Shown one piece after another: positions 1 to 13,700 of a stretch of DNA of 64,000 nt. Each line of letters begins with the position of its first letter. Position 1 is the stretch's first letter. The stretch comes from Gorsachius magnificus (taxonomy: Eukaryota; Chordata; Aves; Pelecaniformes; Ardeidae), in assembly GCA_034008185.1 (NCBI GenBank), contig CM067082.1:9098984-9162983 (forward strand), given 5' to 3'. The position numbers and the translations under genes were made by a program. Below the pieces are notes generated by a model that saw only the letters and a program-made list of their open reading frames with translations, had not been told where the DNA came from and searched no databases.

Positions 1-352
1 GGATAACAGTGATCTGGGAAGACAAACACCATCATTCCTAATGTGCCCCCTTCCTTCTTCTTCCCCCAGCTTTATATGCTGAGCATGACTTCATATGGTG
101 TGGGATATCCCTGAGGTCAGTTGGGGTCAGCTGTCCCAGCTGTGTCCCCTCCCAACTTCTTGTGCACCCCTGGCCTCTTCGCTGGTGGGGTGGGGTAGGA
201 AGCAGAAAAGGCCTTGACTCTCTGTAAGTGCTGTTCAGTAGGAACAAAAACATCCCTGGGTTATCAACACTGTTTCCAGCACAAATCCAATCCATAGCCC
301 CATACCAGCTACTGTGAAGAAAATAAATGCATTCCCAGCCAAAACCAGCACA
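1..352 (-). mobile_element. ERV long terminal repeat, truncated by window edge
   Basis: On the minus strand this begins at 352 with TGTGCTGG and runs to the window start. It matches the first ~350 bp of the LTR at 26490-27073 nearly base for base, including the shared segment around the TATA box (catataaa on the minus strand, 71-78). The polyadenylation and U5 part lies outside the window, so it cannot be said whether this is a solo LTR or one end of a provirus. It keeps about 10 nt (aactgacctc) that the other copy lacks, and differs at scattered bases. The open frame across it on the minus strand is LTR sequence, not a gene. Confidence 0.88.
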
Positions 353-1721
353 CATAGATGAAGTTACTTAATGTATTTTGATGGGGTGTAAAGGATTGCC
401 CTGAAGGACACTCAGCATAGACTAAGTTGAATAGTGGAGCTGATGTTGAGTGGGTGATGCGCTCTGAAGTCACATTCTGGCTTCCTGTGCTTAAGTTTCT
501 TCTGCAGCTGAGCCCTGTGTTCCTGAACAGTGACGAGCTGTATTTCATATGCTGTTTATATGGATGCCACATACACTTATTCAACTCCAGGGTCCACTGG
601 AACAACAGTGTATGAAATGAGCTGTGTTTAAAAGGTTATGCTGCAAGATTAAAATCCAGCCTATTGTCTAAAGCTAAGGCTGTGTAAAATGACTTCCACA
701 AGCTCAGTCAACTCTTTAGCTACTTGTTTGTATGTTCAAGACAGTGTCTAATTGCCTAAAGATCACATCTCTCTAGAGTCCTGCCATAATTACGGGTTGG
801 ACTGCAATGCTTTGAGGGCGACGATATTGCCTAAGACTACAGCTGTATTGCTTCTGGTATCTTCTGAGTTTGGGCTTCTGGGACTGAGTGACCTCCTTGC
901 CAGGATTTTAAGCTTTGCTTTTTATCTCTACTTTTTTCATTATTTGGCTTCTCTGTCATACTTCAGAGCGTAAAAAGTGTTGACTTGGCTGCTTTTCCCT
1001 CTGTTTTCAGCCCTCCAGTGGAAATCTGAGTTTAACAACTTTTTGTCTTTTAATAAAAGGAGGTGATTGTAAGACCTTCTTCCTTTGAAATTATAAGTTT
1101 CTTAGACTATTGGAGGTGGGAAGGATGTCACCTAACTCCTTTTCTGGTAGAGATACTCAACAGGCATAGGAGCTTGTGAATAATAGCGATAGCTGGTCAC
1201 AGGTTGGAACAAACCTCCCCATGTCCAGCCACCCTCCCAAACATAAGAAGGCCTAATTTTGGCTAGGATAAAACCCTTCCCACCTTCCACATCATGAAAT
1301 CAAATCCCTGTAATGACTGCATAACTGAGTTGCAGGTGCTCAGTGTGTACTTGAACAACAGCTTTCTATCCCAGGCAGGACTGAGGTGGGCTGTGGGCTG
1401 CCCCATGGCTACAATAAGCAATGGAGAAAAGTTCAGTGTTTTACTGCTCTGACTTGTCCAGTGATTTTAAAAATACATAAAGGTACACCAGCTTTTGTGC
1501 TTTATTTTACTGGTATATTACTGCTTTCATGTTCTCTGTGAAGGTTAGTGGGTAAAATCTCTTGGGTGAATTTTGACATTCAGCAAGAGAGCTTTCATTG
1601 AATGAAGGGACGGGCCAGAGCTCTCGGCTGCAGAACCGGTGGGTTGGAACCCCCATGTCCCAGTGTGTATTTCTGTAGCTGCTGAAGTTAACTGCATTAA
1701 AGCTTTAAAATCTCTTCACAG
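353..1721 (+). other. NDRG1: NDRG1 intron upstream of the first exon in the window
   Basis: No coding exon for the N-terminal ~21 residues (start codon and acidic N-terminus) is visible, so the start codon and promoter lie upstream of the window. The stretch holds ordinary AT-rich intron sequence and ends in the acceptor ttcacag at 1720-1721. No repeat family was recognised after the LTR. Confidence 0.6.
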
Positions 1722-1757
1722 GCTATCACTCGCCTCCTTCCAGACTTTGATGTTCAG
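1722..1757 (+). CDS. NDRG1: NDRG1 exon (human exon 3 equivalent), 36 nt
   Basis: Reads [12 protein letters not shown], matching TITGLLQEFDVQ of human NDRG1 (residues 22-33). Acceptor ttcacag at 1715-1721. The donor is cag/gcaagt, so the intron starts with GC at 1758-1759. The exon is phase 0 at both ends and could be skipped without a frameshift. Confidence 0.9.
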
Positions 1758-4700
1758 GCAAGTAAAGCTATTCTTTTTTCTTTTTTTTGTGTGTGTTTGG
1801 TAAAAGGGGAAATTGAACTGACATTTGAGAAAACAGCAAAATGTGATCAGAAATGACCGACTGCTCGCCAGAAATGCTGTTACTGTGGGAGAGGGGTCTG
1901 AAAGGGGCTCTGACGTAGCAATGGGAAGGGGACTGCAGGAGGTCTTTTCAGACTGAAGCTGAGAAAGTTTTATCCAAAAGAGGTGGCTGGGTTGCAAGCA
2001 GCTCTATTATTGCTAAAAGAATGAGATTCTTCAGCAGTGGCAGTGAAAGCAAAATACTCCTCTCCCATATGGACACACACTTTCCCCAATTAATTTGCTT
2101 TCATTAGCAGTATGCCTGCATTTCCTTGGAGAAAATCTCCCTCTTGATGTAACCCATTTTGCAGTTGAAAGTTTCCAAAAGATTCCTGAAGCCTGTGGAG
2201 CAGTGGAAGGTGCTAAGCAATCAATTTTGCCCCTAACCAGAGTGATCATAGTTTCTGTAGCTGTATTTACAGCCAGAACATAAGAGTTCATAAAACGTAC
2301 CACCAGGCCAGATGGTGGCTTTCCACTTTCCCCATGTGTCCTTCTTTTGAGAGGTGACTTTGTAACTCTCTTAGCTCCTCTCGTGCATTATGTTATCACC
2401 ATTTAGGCTTCTGACTGAGAAGTTTGTCCTTGCTGGTTCTTAAGCTGAGACTAAGGAAACGCCCTGCTGTTGGAATCAGGCTGGGTTGAACTGGGAGGGA
2501 GACCAGCAAGGTTGTACCTGCCTTGACAAAAAGTGAGCACTGAATTCTCATCACTGCAGAAAGGAAGGAGTATGTGTTGGGAAGAGGCTCCCTGGGTGTC
2601 TTATTTTTATCAAGGGGGTGCTGGGAGGGAGGCAGATTGTGCAGGAGTAAGGAAAGCTATTAAATTGTTCTAATCTCTTGAATGTGCTGGCAGAGGTCCT
2701 TGGAGGAAATAACTATTCTGTACATTGGGGCATGTTGCACTTCATTTGCCCCTGTCTATTTTTATTCAACATTGTGCAAATTGGTTAAAAGTCCAGCACA
2801 AAGTCAGCTGTCTTTTTCCTGGAAATGGAGGCAGTTATCTCAAACATCTTTATCATCTTTCAGTGGCTCTTACTTCTATAGTAAAACTGTAGTTTGCATT
2901 AATCCTGCATCTTCCCCCTCATCCTTTCTAATAACAAAGTACACTGCCTGAAGTCCTGATAAATGTAAAGTTGTCACCGTGTGGCTTCCTGCGGGACTGT
3001 GCACAGCATGGGAGAAGCTTTCTGTTTGGGTCCAGATTGATCACTTATTCTAAATAAATCTGAATCCCAGATTAACTCTGCTAACAGGAATACCGCAGTA
3101 TTTTGATTAAGGATCCACAAGTGACCCATATTTCATTTCTGTTCTTGGAATAAATTTGCTTTGTTTGTAAACCATGTGTATATATAGATTTTTTTTTTTT
3201 TTAACTTGCAAGATCAAATTCTCTAAGCCTTGTTGGTTTTTTCCATGTTTTGGATTAACTGTCGCTAATCCAAACCAGTGGTTCGTGTCATTTAGCCCTG
3301 TTCTGCCAGCTCTTACTTTTTTTTAATGATCTTTCGTCTTCAAGTTTAATCTTTCGTTGTTCTAGTTCAGGAAGGAAAAATGTGGAAGAACAGTCTCAAT
3401 CCGTTATGTTAAGAACTACTGCTGCAAAGGAGGCTTAGCTTTGGTCCTTAAAACCACAAGTACCCTACCTACATGTCTTTAAGTTCTTCTGTGGTTGATT
3501 CATGAAAGGGGTGACTTGGAGCTGTTAGGAGAGCCTTGATGACTTCATTAGAGAAGCTCATGTGTGGCCCTGGAGGACCCAGGTCACTCAGGACTGACAC
3601 AGAAACTCTTGTGTGCTTTTAATAAGCAACCTGTCCCGTGAGCCATGCTGGGGAGGAGGATGAACCTGACCAGGAAAGGAGGTGATAAGCACTTGGAAGG
3701 ATGGACCTCCTTATTCAGTGACTGCGTATGGATGTGGGTGCCCATCCTATCACTTGCAACTTGCTCCATCCTTTTGAGGACAAGTTATGCAGTGTTCAGT
3801 TAATAACTGTGTTTCTCCACCAGTGAAAAAGTTGTGACTGCCTGTGAGATGTGTTGGTTCCGAGAATAAATTGTATGTAGTTATTCAGATTTCGAAAGAG
3901 ACTCTTATTTCACATGCTGTTTTAGATAGACTTGAGTTAAACATACTTTTCCATTTTCGATGTAAGCCACTGTGTAGTACAATATCGCCCTTCTGAAAGC
4001 ACACATTGCAAGACGTGTACACAGTTATTCTCTGGAGGAAAGCTTTCATGGAGTTACTAGGGGATGGGCAAGACAAGAGAGGGAGGAACTGACAGCTCTG
4101 ACCTGCCTCTAGTCAGCACTATATATTTGTCTGTCTGTGGCACCTACCTGAAAATTTAAGTGAAGGTTCCCTTCCTCCCAAGAAGGGGGGCGCTCCTGAC
4201 CAAACCTGTTTTAGCACAATTAATGATAAACTGGTGCAGGGCAGCATGCCCTGTGCTGCTTTATGTTGGCTTAATGCCAGGCACATTTTAATTGTATTTC
4301 CAGTTTGATGTATTGGCCTATTCTCTAGCTTGGTAGGACTGGAGCCAATGGAGAACTGGCTTTTTGTCACTGCATATAATGCTCTTAGCTTTGTGTTTCA
4401 GAAGTGAGCAGTCCATCAGGAGACTGATTTCACAATAACTAAGCAAAACTTTCCGAGCTGTGTGGCAACCATAAGTGGCAGAGATGAGTTTGTCCCTTGC
4501 AATGCATGGCTCATGGCCACCTATATCCACCATCATGCAAGGACCATTTCTGCTTTCCCTCTTCTTCTTCCTCCTGCATGCAGAAGAGAAGGAAAGAACT
4601 GCCTTGCAATGGGAGAGAAATTGGCTGGTCCTCATGGCATGATGGGGTGGGCTTCCCACTGGCATCAGTGGATGCAGTTTGGGGCTTTGCAGTGTTACAT

Positions 4701-7700
4701 GGACTTCCTCATCCCTTTAGGTCTCGGAAGGAAAGGGATGGGGATGATTTTGTGCTTTTGCAGGCCAGTGTGACCCAGTGCCAATCAGTTAGGAAGAATC
4801 CCTGGGCAGACCTGTTGCAGTAATCTGCCTCAGTTACTGTACTGAAGCTTTTGTTACTGGCTTTCCCCTTAGCAGTTGCACATTTACATCTAAAGTCATC
4901 ATTAATGTACCCAACTCACAACCTGAATTGGGGAACCTTTCTCATAATACTGCTAATTTAAAATCAAAGTCTTAACCACAAAAAAAAGCAAAAGAGACAA
5001 GTAGCTGGAAAGATGGGCATTGGGGTTTTTTATAAGAACATAAGATGGATTGAAATAACTATTTCAGAGCAGAAAAAGCTAGGGGGAAAATGCTAAATAA
5101 CTTCAGGGCAAACGGGATTTAAAACCCAACATTGCAATACCACATTAAAAGCCGAAATATTTTTGAACTGAAAGATATTGGAAAAAAAAGTGTGAAAAAT
5201 AGCATGCTCAGGTATTAGTATATTACATTGCCTAAGTAACATGAACTTAAAGTATAGTGTCTCCTAGCAATTTAAAAGCAATTTAAATCCTCTTTAAAAG
5301 CTCTGAAGCTTTTCCCTCAGTTCTGAGGCAAGAGAAGGGAGCAGTATTTATCAGGCATAATATTACAAATTAAAATAAAAGCATGAGGTGGTAACGGAGG
5401 ATTAAGTATATTTGAAAGCTCTAAAATAATCTTGATGGAATGCAGTATTTTACTTAAGATATAAAATATGGAGCTTTTAGCAAAATATGCAGTGTGTGTG
5501 GTTTTCCTTTCTAGATATCTGAAGTGGTTTAGTTGTATATCCCATACTTCAGAAAACAACCTGTTCCTAAACATGTTCCTCAATCCATATCTTCCTTAGC
5601 CAGGGTAGAGGGGGGAAGGAATAAATGAGCTCTCCTGTGTTATGGACTTATAAAGTGGCTCTAGCCTCATGACAAAATGTCAAAAAAGTGTCACTTGACC
5701 CAAAACTAAAATCTAATTTAGAATGGGTCATCGCCTTCAAAGTAAGATAGCCTCTCTTAAATTGCATATATCAAAAGTAATTTTGTGTGTGTGTTTAGCG
5801 CACGAAGACAAGACTGCGACTCTGTTAAAGTGAGAGATGTGAACAGATGGTGTGTTTGTCTTTATCCTTCTATCGGATTACTGTACCTTGGATTTTTTTC
5901 CAAGATAGTGTTTTAATACAAATCAGTTGAAGAGCCTCTTACTATAACATTGACGTTGATTGGGATGTGCTGCCATCTGTTTTCAGTGCTCTGCATTTTG
6001 AAAACATTCATCCCTACATCACATAGACAAATCTCTTGATTTTTAATAGGATCAATAGGGATGTGAAGTTACTGGTTTGATGTTACCGAAGAAACTGGTT
6101 TGAAATGATTGATTTTTAGGAGAACCTTTTGGGTACTCATTGTTAAGAATTCATGCTAATGGGAAATAGTGCAACCCTCTTGAATTAGGGGAGTCTTACT
6201 TTGAAGATAATGAGGAATTAAACCAATTGTTAAACTGACCGTGACCTATGCGAGCAATCAGGAGTATGGTCGCCTGTTGTCTCTGAACTATTTTTAGTTG
6301 ACACTGAGTTTGAACTAGACTCAGGCTTCTAGTTCCAGAAGAATTAGCTGTGGAGGTCAGTGGGATGTGTGGGTTTAAGGTTCTGGCTTGATCTGCACTG
6401 AACAAATTTCTTTCTTTCATCTACAAAGGAGGAAGATCCCAAATCTTGAAAGGTAGTCCCTCCTAAGAAAACTCGTAAGTTTTCAGGGCTGTTACTGGAA
6501 GGATCTAGCAATAAAAATCTGATGATACGAAATTCCTATTAGTGTGAGGAGGAATAATTTCTGCATTCCACACTTGGCAGGAGGTGTGTCACTTACTGTA
6601 TCACTTACTGTCATTACTGGTGTTAAGATTGCCAAATTATTGTTTTTTATGCTTTGTATTGAAAATTATCTAAGTACAGAAGGAAAGTAGAATGTGGATA
6701 ATATTAATTGCTGTTATTGTTAATTGTTATTATTATTAATTGCTATCTATTGCTACTGCAGATATCTTCTGGAGTATTGTATAATGAATATACCTACAAT
6801 ACCCTATTTTCTGCAAAAATGAAGCTCACAGTAACATTAGTATGACTGATGTAGGAATACTTTAGATGGAATGCTGCTTATCTACTTTGGAAAATACTAG
6901 ATTTCAAACATTTAAAGTCCTCATTTTTGTTGTGGAGAATCATTCTGACTTAGACTAATTTTTCAAAATCTTTTGTGTTCTCACTGGAAACTTTAGTCCT
7001 GGGTTTTAGGAAGGAACTTCCTTCTGATTTAATTTAGAGTTAAGTTTGGGGTATTCTAGCATTTGAGGTAACAAAACCTGAAATGAAGCTAAACTTATCA
7101 AAACCTGATGGAAACAGCAACAGGAAAGACTGTACTAATTCCCAGGTTTGAAACTTGGCACTTTGCACGTTGTGTGGCAGAGACTTAGATCATCTTTGAT
7201 GTCTGAGCTCTGAGTAGGTACTTTGCCTGGTTAAACCTGACTCAAATCCTATTTAAGAATGACGTCCTCATAAACTAGTCTGTTTTGTTTTTTCTGGCTG
7301 GGCATTATGGGAGTCATAAGCCTATGTGGGATAGCAGCTTGTCTATATAACCCAGTGTCCTACTTGGTCAAAGTAGAAACCAGCTACTGTCCCCTGTCTG
7401 ACTTGCTGGAATTATCACCCTGTTTTGCCTAAAGATGGTGCTGGATATGGAAGACACAGCTTACCTGCTAAATAATGCAGTGAGTATGCAGAATCCCTGA
7501 GGAGGCATAAAAGCTGAAAGTCAGGGTTTCAACGGAGTATAGTTCAGATAGCAGCAATGCTCAGCTCGCCCAGTGTACAAGTGGGGAGGGGGGGAATCTT
7601 GATTCATTGCTGTAATTGTAACTTAAAACTGATGTAAATGTGGAATTGCAAGGAAAATAGGTGAAATGTGGAATGGTGTTGCCTAGCATCCTTATTTTCA

Positions 7701-10700
7701 ACAAAATGCACGGTGTATTCTATGTATCAAATTAAGGAGCTGAGATTTAGATCAAATTACTGCCTCAGATCTCTGAAGAGCTTTTGGGTTTTGCTCTGTA
7801 AAGGTTTTCACAGAGGCTGTATGGTCCTAATTTCTACAGCATAATTTTTAATAGATTTGAGTTTAACTCGGACTTTGCTTCTGGGCATTACTGCATGGAG
7901 CAAGTCAAGCGAGTCCAGCAGCAGCAGACAATATTCTGTACCGAATTACACGGGTATCTGTGCCCTGTACAGTAAATAAAGTATTCTGGTGAAATGCTAG
8001 GACTGGCTACTAGGTATATCCTGCCTTGGCTGTTGTATGAGTTAATGGCACTGTAAATAGGTGTCAAAGAATTGTTGTTTTGTGATTCCCTTTATATATG
8101 TTGGCAAAATAACAAATTGTTTATACCCATCTCAAGTTCAAGTGCAAAAGAAACAACAAATTGTTCCATATGTTGTGGATGTTAGTATGGCCCAAGTCAC
8201 ATCTAACTTACGTAGACATTCAATAAATAAAAGATAAGTACTCAGGGGGTCTCTGATTTGATAATAAACGTGTCCTTAGCTTTAAGATCATTAAATAGTA
8301 CAAATTCCTGTCATGTCAAATCATAGCAGTATGCTTCTTAACGTTGTTTCTCTGATAATCACCACAACAGTGTTGTGGATATGCTGCTCTATAGTAAACT
8401 TTAGGCAGTTGGGTTTATGTTTAGGTCTATACATAGCAAGCCATAAAGCTAACACATGCGACCGTCGTGTTTATAGGGGAAGGCTACTATTATCACAAGG
8501 CCCCACAGTGTGATCAGTCTTTATGGTGAATATGGGCTGTTTAATACTGCTTTCTTTGGGGAATAGTAGTTATTTGCCAAGTTAAAGTCCTTTTCCTAGA
8601 AAACAGAAGTATTTTATCCTGGCAACTTGCACTTTTGCAAATGTCGACAGTCATAGTTGTAAAGTGTTGTTATTTTAGGTGTCATTGCACCAAACTGCTT
8701 TCTTTTTTTTTTCTTTTCCCTTTTTTTTTCTTATGCTGCCTTTTATGAGGTTAAAAACTATTTAACTATCTGCTCAGCATCTGCTTAGAGCTAGCAGCTT
8801 AAGTGCTTCTCTAGTTGTCTGTGGACTGGAGTAGGTGACGGACAAATACAAAATGTTAGCAGAGACGGATAGCTCCCCGCCATAGGTGTGAATGGGGTGC
8901 ATTAACCCGGGACTTGGGGAGACCCTGGGATGGGGCAGAACCTGTGCTCATGGTCAGGCGGGCATTCAGTGGAACTCTTGGATGAGCCCCTAACAGATTC
9001 CTCCTGTTCTTTGCCAGGAGCAAGATGTGGAGACTGTGCATGGCTCGGTCCATGTCACCATGTGTGGGACTCCTAGAGGGAACCGGCCAGCTATCCTCAC
9101 CTACCATGACATTGGGCTGAATCGTAAGTAGACTTTTTATTTAATAGCACAAGTATGGCCTGGTTCCTTAATGCTACTGCTGTAATCAAAAGTGTGGAAG
9201 CAGCAGTGGTTAGGAAACCTTTCCCAGGTCCTTGCTCGTTTATGTGCATTGCAGCCTGTTAGATGGTACCTATTCCTTTCTTACAGCAAGTTTAATACTC
9301 AGATTTTTTTTTTTTTTTTTTATTCTCTCAAAGTAAATAGTTGGAATATTTCACTTAAAGGAGCAAAAGTTTTCTGGTACCTCATAGTGACTGTGTATAA
9401 GTGCTGTAAAAACATCTCTAGGGGATGGCTGAGGGTGTATTGCCAGCAGGATTGAAAACAACATTGCTGGTGCTTTGGCTGAGGTTCCTGCCTGATAACC
9501 CGTCTTATGCTGCCGCGGGTTTGTGTAAGTTATGTGTCAAATCAGAATGACAAAATTAGTGCTGGCCTTAGGCAGTATTAAGAAAATAATGTAAGTGCCT
9601 TTTATCTTATCTGTCATATCCAAGAATTTAATGACCTAATATCCAGATCTGCTCTAATTTGTTCTTGTCATCTGTACTGATTGTTTCACACAAATTACTG
9701 TTTCTTAATCAGTATTTGCATTTATAAATGCCTGCAGATCTTTAAAGTCTGGCTATTGCTGGGGGCAGATATTACTCATAAGAAAAAAAAAACCTGTTCT
9801 CTTGCCTGTTTTGTGTGGAACTGCCTTACTTAATTTTGGATTTTTGGTGGATCGGGGCAGAGCTGTGGGTCATCCGGGTCCTGTCTTTGAATAAGACTTT
9901 TTTCTTTCTAGAGTTACAAAATCTATGGTGAATAAAATTTCTCTACCTTTGAAAGGAGAGGAACCTCTTTCCAAACTTGCATCTTCTCCTAAAGCTGATT
10001 TTAGTTAAAAATGTTTTGCATTCTGCAATGATTTTGTTTGTATGTTGTCGTGTGAGGACACTCAAACACATACAGAATATTGAACTGTCTTCTTGGCATC
10101 TCAAAGATGGTGCTACAGGATTCCTGCTTTCCACTCCAGGAGGAAAATATTCTAACCCTCTCCCCACATTAATATTGCTTAAAAATCAGAAATCAAATCA
10201 CCTCAAAGTTGGGAGCCTGCAGTGCTGAGTATCCCAGAAGGACGCTTTTGTCTTGAGCTGCCTGCAGCAGCCCATCCTGTAATGTTTGTCTTGTAATATT
10301 TGGGCAAAAGTACAAGTCACGATCTCAGCCTTGGATACTTTTTTCCTCCATCTGTTTTGACACGATCCAAAGTAAATGGATAATTTCATCTAAGCAAAAA
10401 CCAGGGTTGAATACTCCTGACTGCATTTTATCAGCATATTAACTTCATGTAAAGACAAGGTTTTTTAGGTTTTGGTCTATCAGGAAAATAGTTCTGGCAG
10501 GTACCAAAATAACACAGATAAACCTTACTGGCCCTGAGGAAGGAGCTGTTCAGGTTTCTTGCTTCAAGGAATCAAAGCAAGTTGGCACAGGTTGCTTTGT
10601 AACAGGGCTTTACTGGTCTTCCCTCCTTAGAAATAAGGGACTGCCACTTTTCCCAGGCTATAACATAGCTCACCTGATGGAACCAACTTTTCATTAACCT

Positions 10701-13700
10701 GCAGGACAGGTTAACAAATTATTTTATTATAGCTGCAAACTTACTATTTCCCCTCAGTGTAATTATTCTATATTTTCTTTTCCTTCTCAAAGATAAAACT
10801 TGCTTCAATCCTCTCTTCAACTTCGAGGATATGCAGGAAATCACCCAGCACTTTGCAGTCTGCCATGTGGATGCGCCTGGTCAGCAGGATGGAGCGCCGT
10901 CTTTCCAAGCGGGGTGAGTTGTCGGGGAAACAGCCCATGCTTTCAGTTATCCTCTTTCTGGAAAAAGAGCCTTGATCTGCAGTTTCATTAAAAAGCACTT
11001 GCAGCAAACACAGTAGTTGGCTTTTGAACTTAAATCCTGACACACTGTTTCTAAAGTACTAGAGCTCTGGGCGCTCTGTCGTGTTGTGCCAGTTCACAGT
11101 AGACTTCGGGGCTGTAATTTTGTTTTTTCTCTCTGATAACTAGACTGCTTGGAAAGCAGTTCCTTGACAGATGTCTGCATCTGTCGATTTAAATATCGAG
11201 TTAACTTGTTTTGTAATGGCACGTTGAACACAAATACAAAATGAAATTGTTACTATAAAGACAATAGGCATTAGCCACCATATCATGTCCTCCCTAAATC
11301 CATGTTTTTTTATGAAATGGCAGCATGGTAGATGTTGATAAGTAGGCTTGATAACCTACCTGGAAAATCCAAGTTGTTGGACAGTAACAAAGTGATGTAC
11401 CCCTGCAGGATATCATAGATAGTGGCATACTCCTGACTGTGTATCATGTATGATGCTGTAACTCTTGGAAACCTTGTGTGCCATGAGCACTGTCTTCGCC
11501 AAAATGCTTGTCCCATTTAGTTCAAATGAGACAGGTTTGTCTTCAGATACCCCATGGATAGGAATCAGCTTGGTTGAGGGAGGGAGCTACCAACATGCTG
11601 AGGGGAGGGTACAAGGCAAAGAACAGTTCTGCTGTAAGAACTAAGTATTAAGAAGCTTATATGTACCCTTATTGCACGAGCCAGTCTGTTTCCTTTCTTA
11701 ATTTTTAAGCTGGTCTGATGCTGAGGAGGTCACGATGGGCCAGGTTCTTGGTTAGTGTTAACTGCAATGGCCCAGTTGTCTACCAGAGCAGCCTACAAAG
11801 CTATTTCAGTCACTGCCCTTTGTATTTGTTTGAATCACGAGCTTTTAAGTGTCTTAACCCTCATGTCCTGAACAAGCATTAACACTTCTGAGTCGTCAGC
11901 TGCATAGGGTAGCCATCATGAACTATGATAGTAAAGACCACTGCTTAGTAACATCATAATGACAGCACAAGAAGCTGTATTACCTCTCCAGCCCTCCAGC
12001 TGGGGAACAGAATGCTCAAGTTAAAAGTCATAGCTGTTGCGGTGGCACTAGCTTTTGTCATGAGAGGGTTTAGTTTCCCAACAACAAAATCTAAGAAAAT
12101 AAGAACTGTTGCGCTGTTTTTTGGGTTTTTGTTTTTGTTTGGAGACTAAACTAGAGAATCATTAGGTCTAGGCTTGATGGGAAGCAGAGGTTTGGATACA
12201 TCCTGGGCAGATGTTCTCCAGCTACTTTGGGTGGATTTTTTTTTTCCATGTGCTGCTCAGTTGATATTTTACTCAGAATTTCCTTCCCTCAAAACTTTGT
12301 TTCTGCTCTGCAGAAGACCAGGAGCATTAATCGACAGGTTTTTTTATTGAACTTCCTCGGCCCTTCCTATGCCTTTGTTTTCTCCATCAATATTAATAAA
12401 AAGCTATACTCATTTGCCCTGTGGTAATTTGTGTGTCCCTGAAAACATGTATACAAATTATTTGCCGAAGTTCTAGATCTTATTGCTGTAGCATGTGAAT
12501 CTGCAACATGGGGAAGCTTTTTTGTGGCGGACCAGAAGAACAAACGTGGTGAATGTGGTTGGAAACTCTCAAGTTCAAACTTTTGAACTTGTTTTGAGTT
12601 TTGAGTGTTAACTTTTCTTGGAAGAGATTCATTATGATCTGTTTTGCTCTCAGCCGGACCAGACATCTGTCATCCTGTAGCTCACATAAAGTACCATATA
12701 GATTATGCTCACATTTCTGCTAAATTGCTTACTTGTGCTTGCTCCTGATTTAAATTCAGCTCATACTGTCAATGATCTCGTAATGACCACATTTGGTATT
12801 AAATCTACACTGACCGCTGTGTCTCTAAAATATCCCAACTCTACTGAAAGCGGTGCAGTAACTCCACAAATGCATATTTGTTGTAGGTACGTGTATCCCT
12901 CCATGGATCAGCTGGCTGAAATGCTTCCTGGAATCCTGAAACAGTTTGGGTGAGTTCAGAATTATTTACTTATTTTCTTCATTCTTCTCTCTGTGTGACC
13001 CACCAAAAGAGCAGGGCAGAGCAGATACTTGCCTGTGCTGCCCCTGAAGCTTCTGTCTGGCTATCTGGCGTTTTGTTGGCTAGAATTACGTTGTGGTTGA
13101 TTTTTAATTCCTCCATTATAGATGGATCAGTTTTGCCTTTCTTTCTGAAAGAGCTTATTTTTTTGGCCTTTTTTGAAGTGTCTGTTTATTTTTAAACAGG
13201 AAGCAACTTTGAGTGAAATCTCATGTGCCTAATTTAGGTGCTTCCTCCAGTATCTTCTACGCATCGCCCTGACAGGGGCAGGGCACAGACAATCTGTTCT
13301 TCCCACTGTAACAACCCACATTTTCCTGTGTGGTTAGCAGAAAAAAAACATGGTCCCATCCAAAGACACCTACTGTTTTATTTTTGCGGCTTGAGTGTCT
13401 TAGGGGGTCGGCCTGACCTCCATAAGCCTCTTCTGCTACCAAGTACAATATTGAAGGACCTGGTGGCGGCGTTCCCCTGTTGTCCACCTGCAACAGGTTT
13501 AGGTGTGTGTCTTCCCTTAAAGCTTAGCTTTGGCAGGAGCTGCAGCTGAGAAGGGTACCTGGTGCTCCTGATGCACAATGAAGAGTGCAGGTGGGCACCT
13601 CCCAAGGGGTTTTCAGACCAAGCAGAGAAAACCCAGCATTCGGGGTTAGGCAGCCTTGGAAAACAGACTGGCTGGACAGCTGGTGGTGGGGGTCCTAGTC

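Noticed and set aside
38..355. 105-codon minus-strand frame
   Set aside because: It lies inside the ERV LTR, and the same frame recurs in the other copy at 26475-26741. LTR sequence, not a protein gene.
1641..1654. gggttggaaccccc, resembling a tRNA T-arm
   Set aside because: No acceptor, D or anticodon arm can be folded around it, and the loop lacks the TTCGA pattern.
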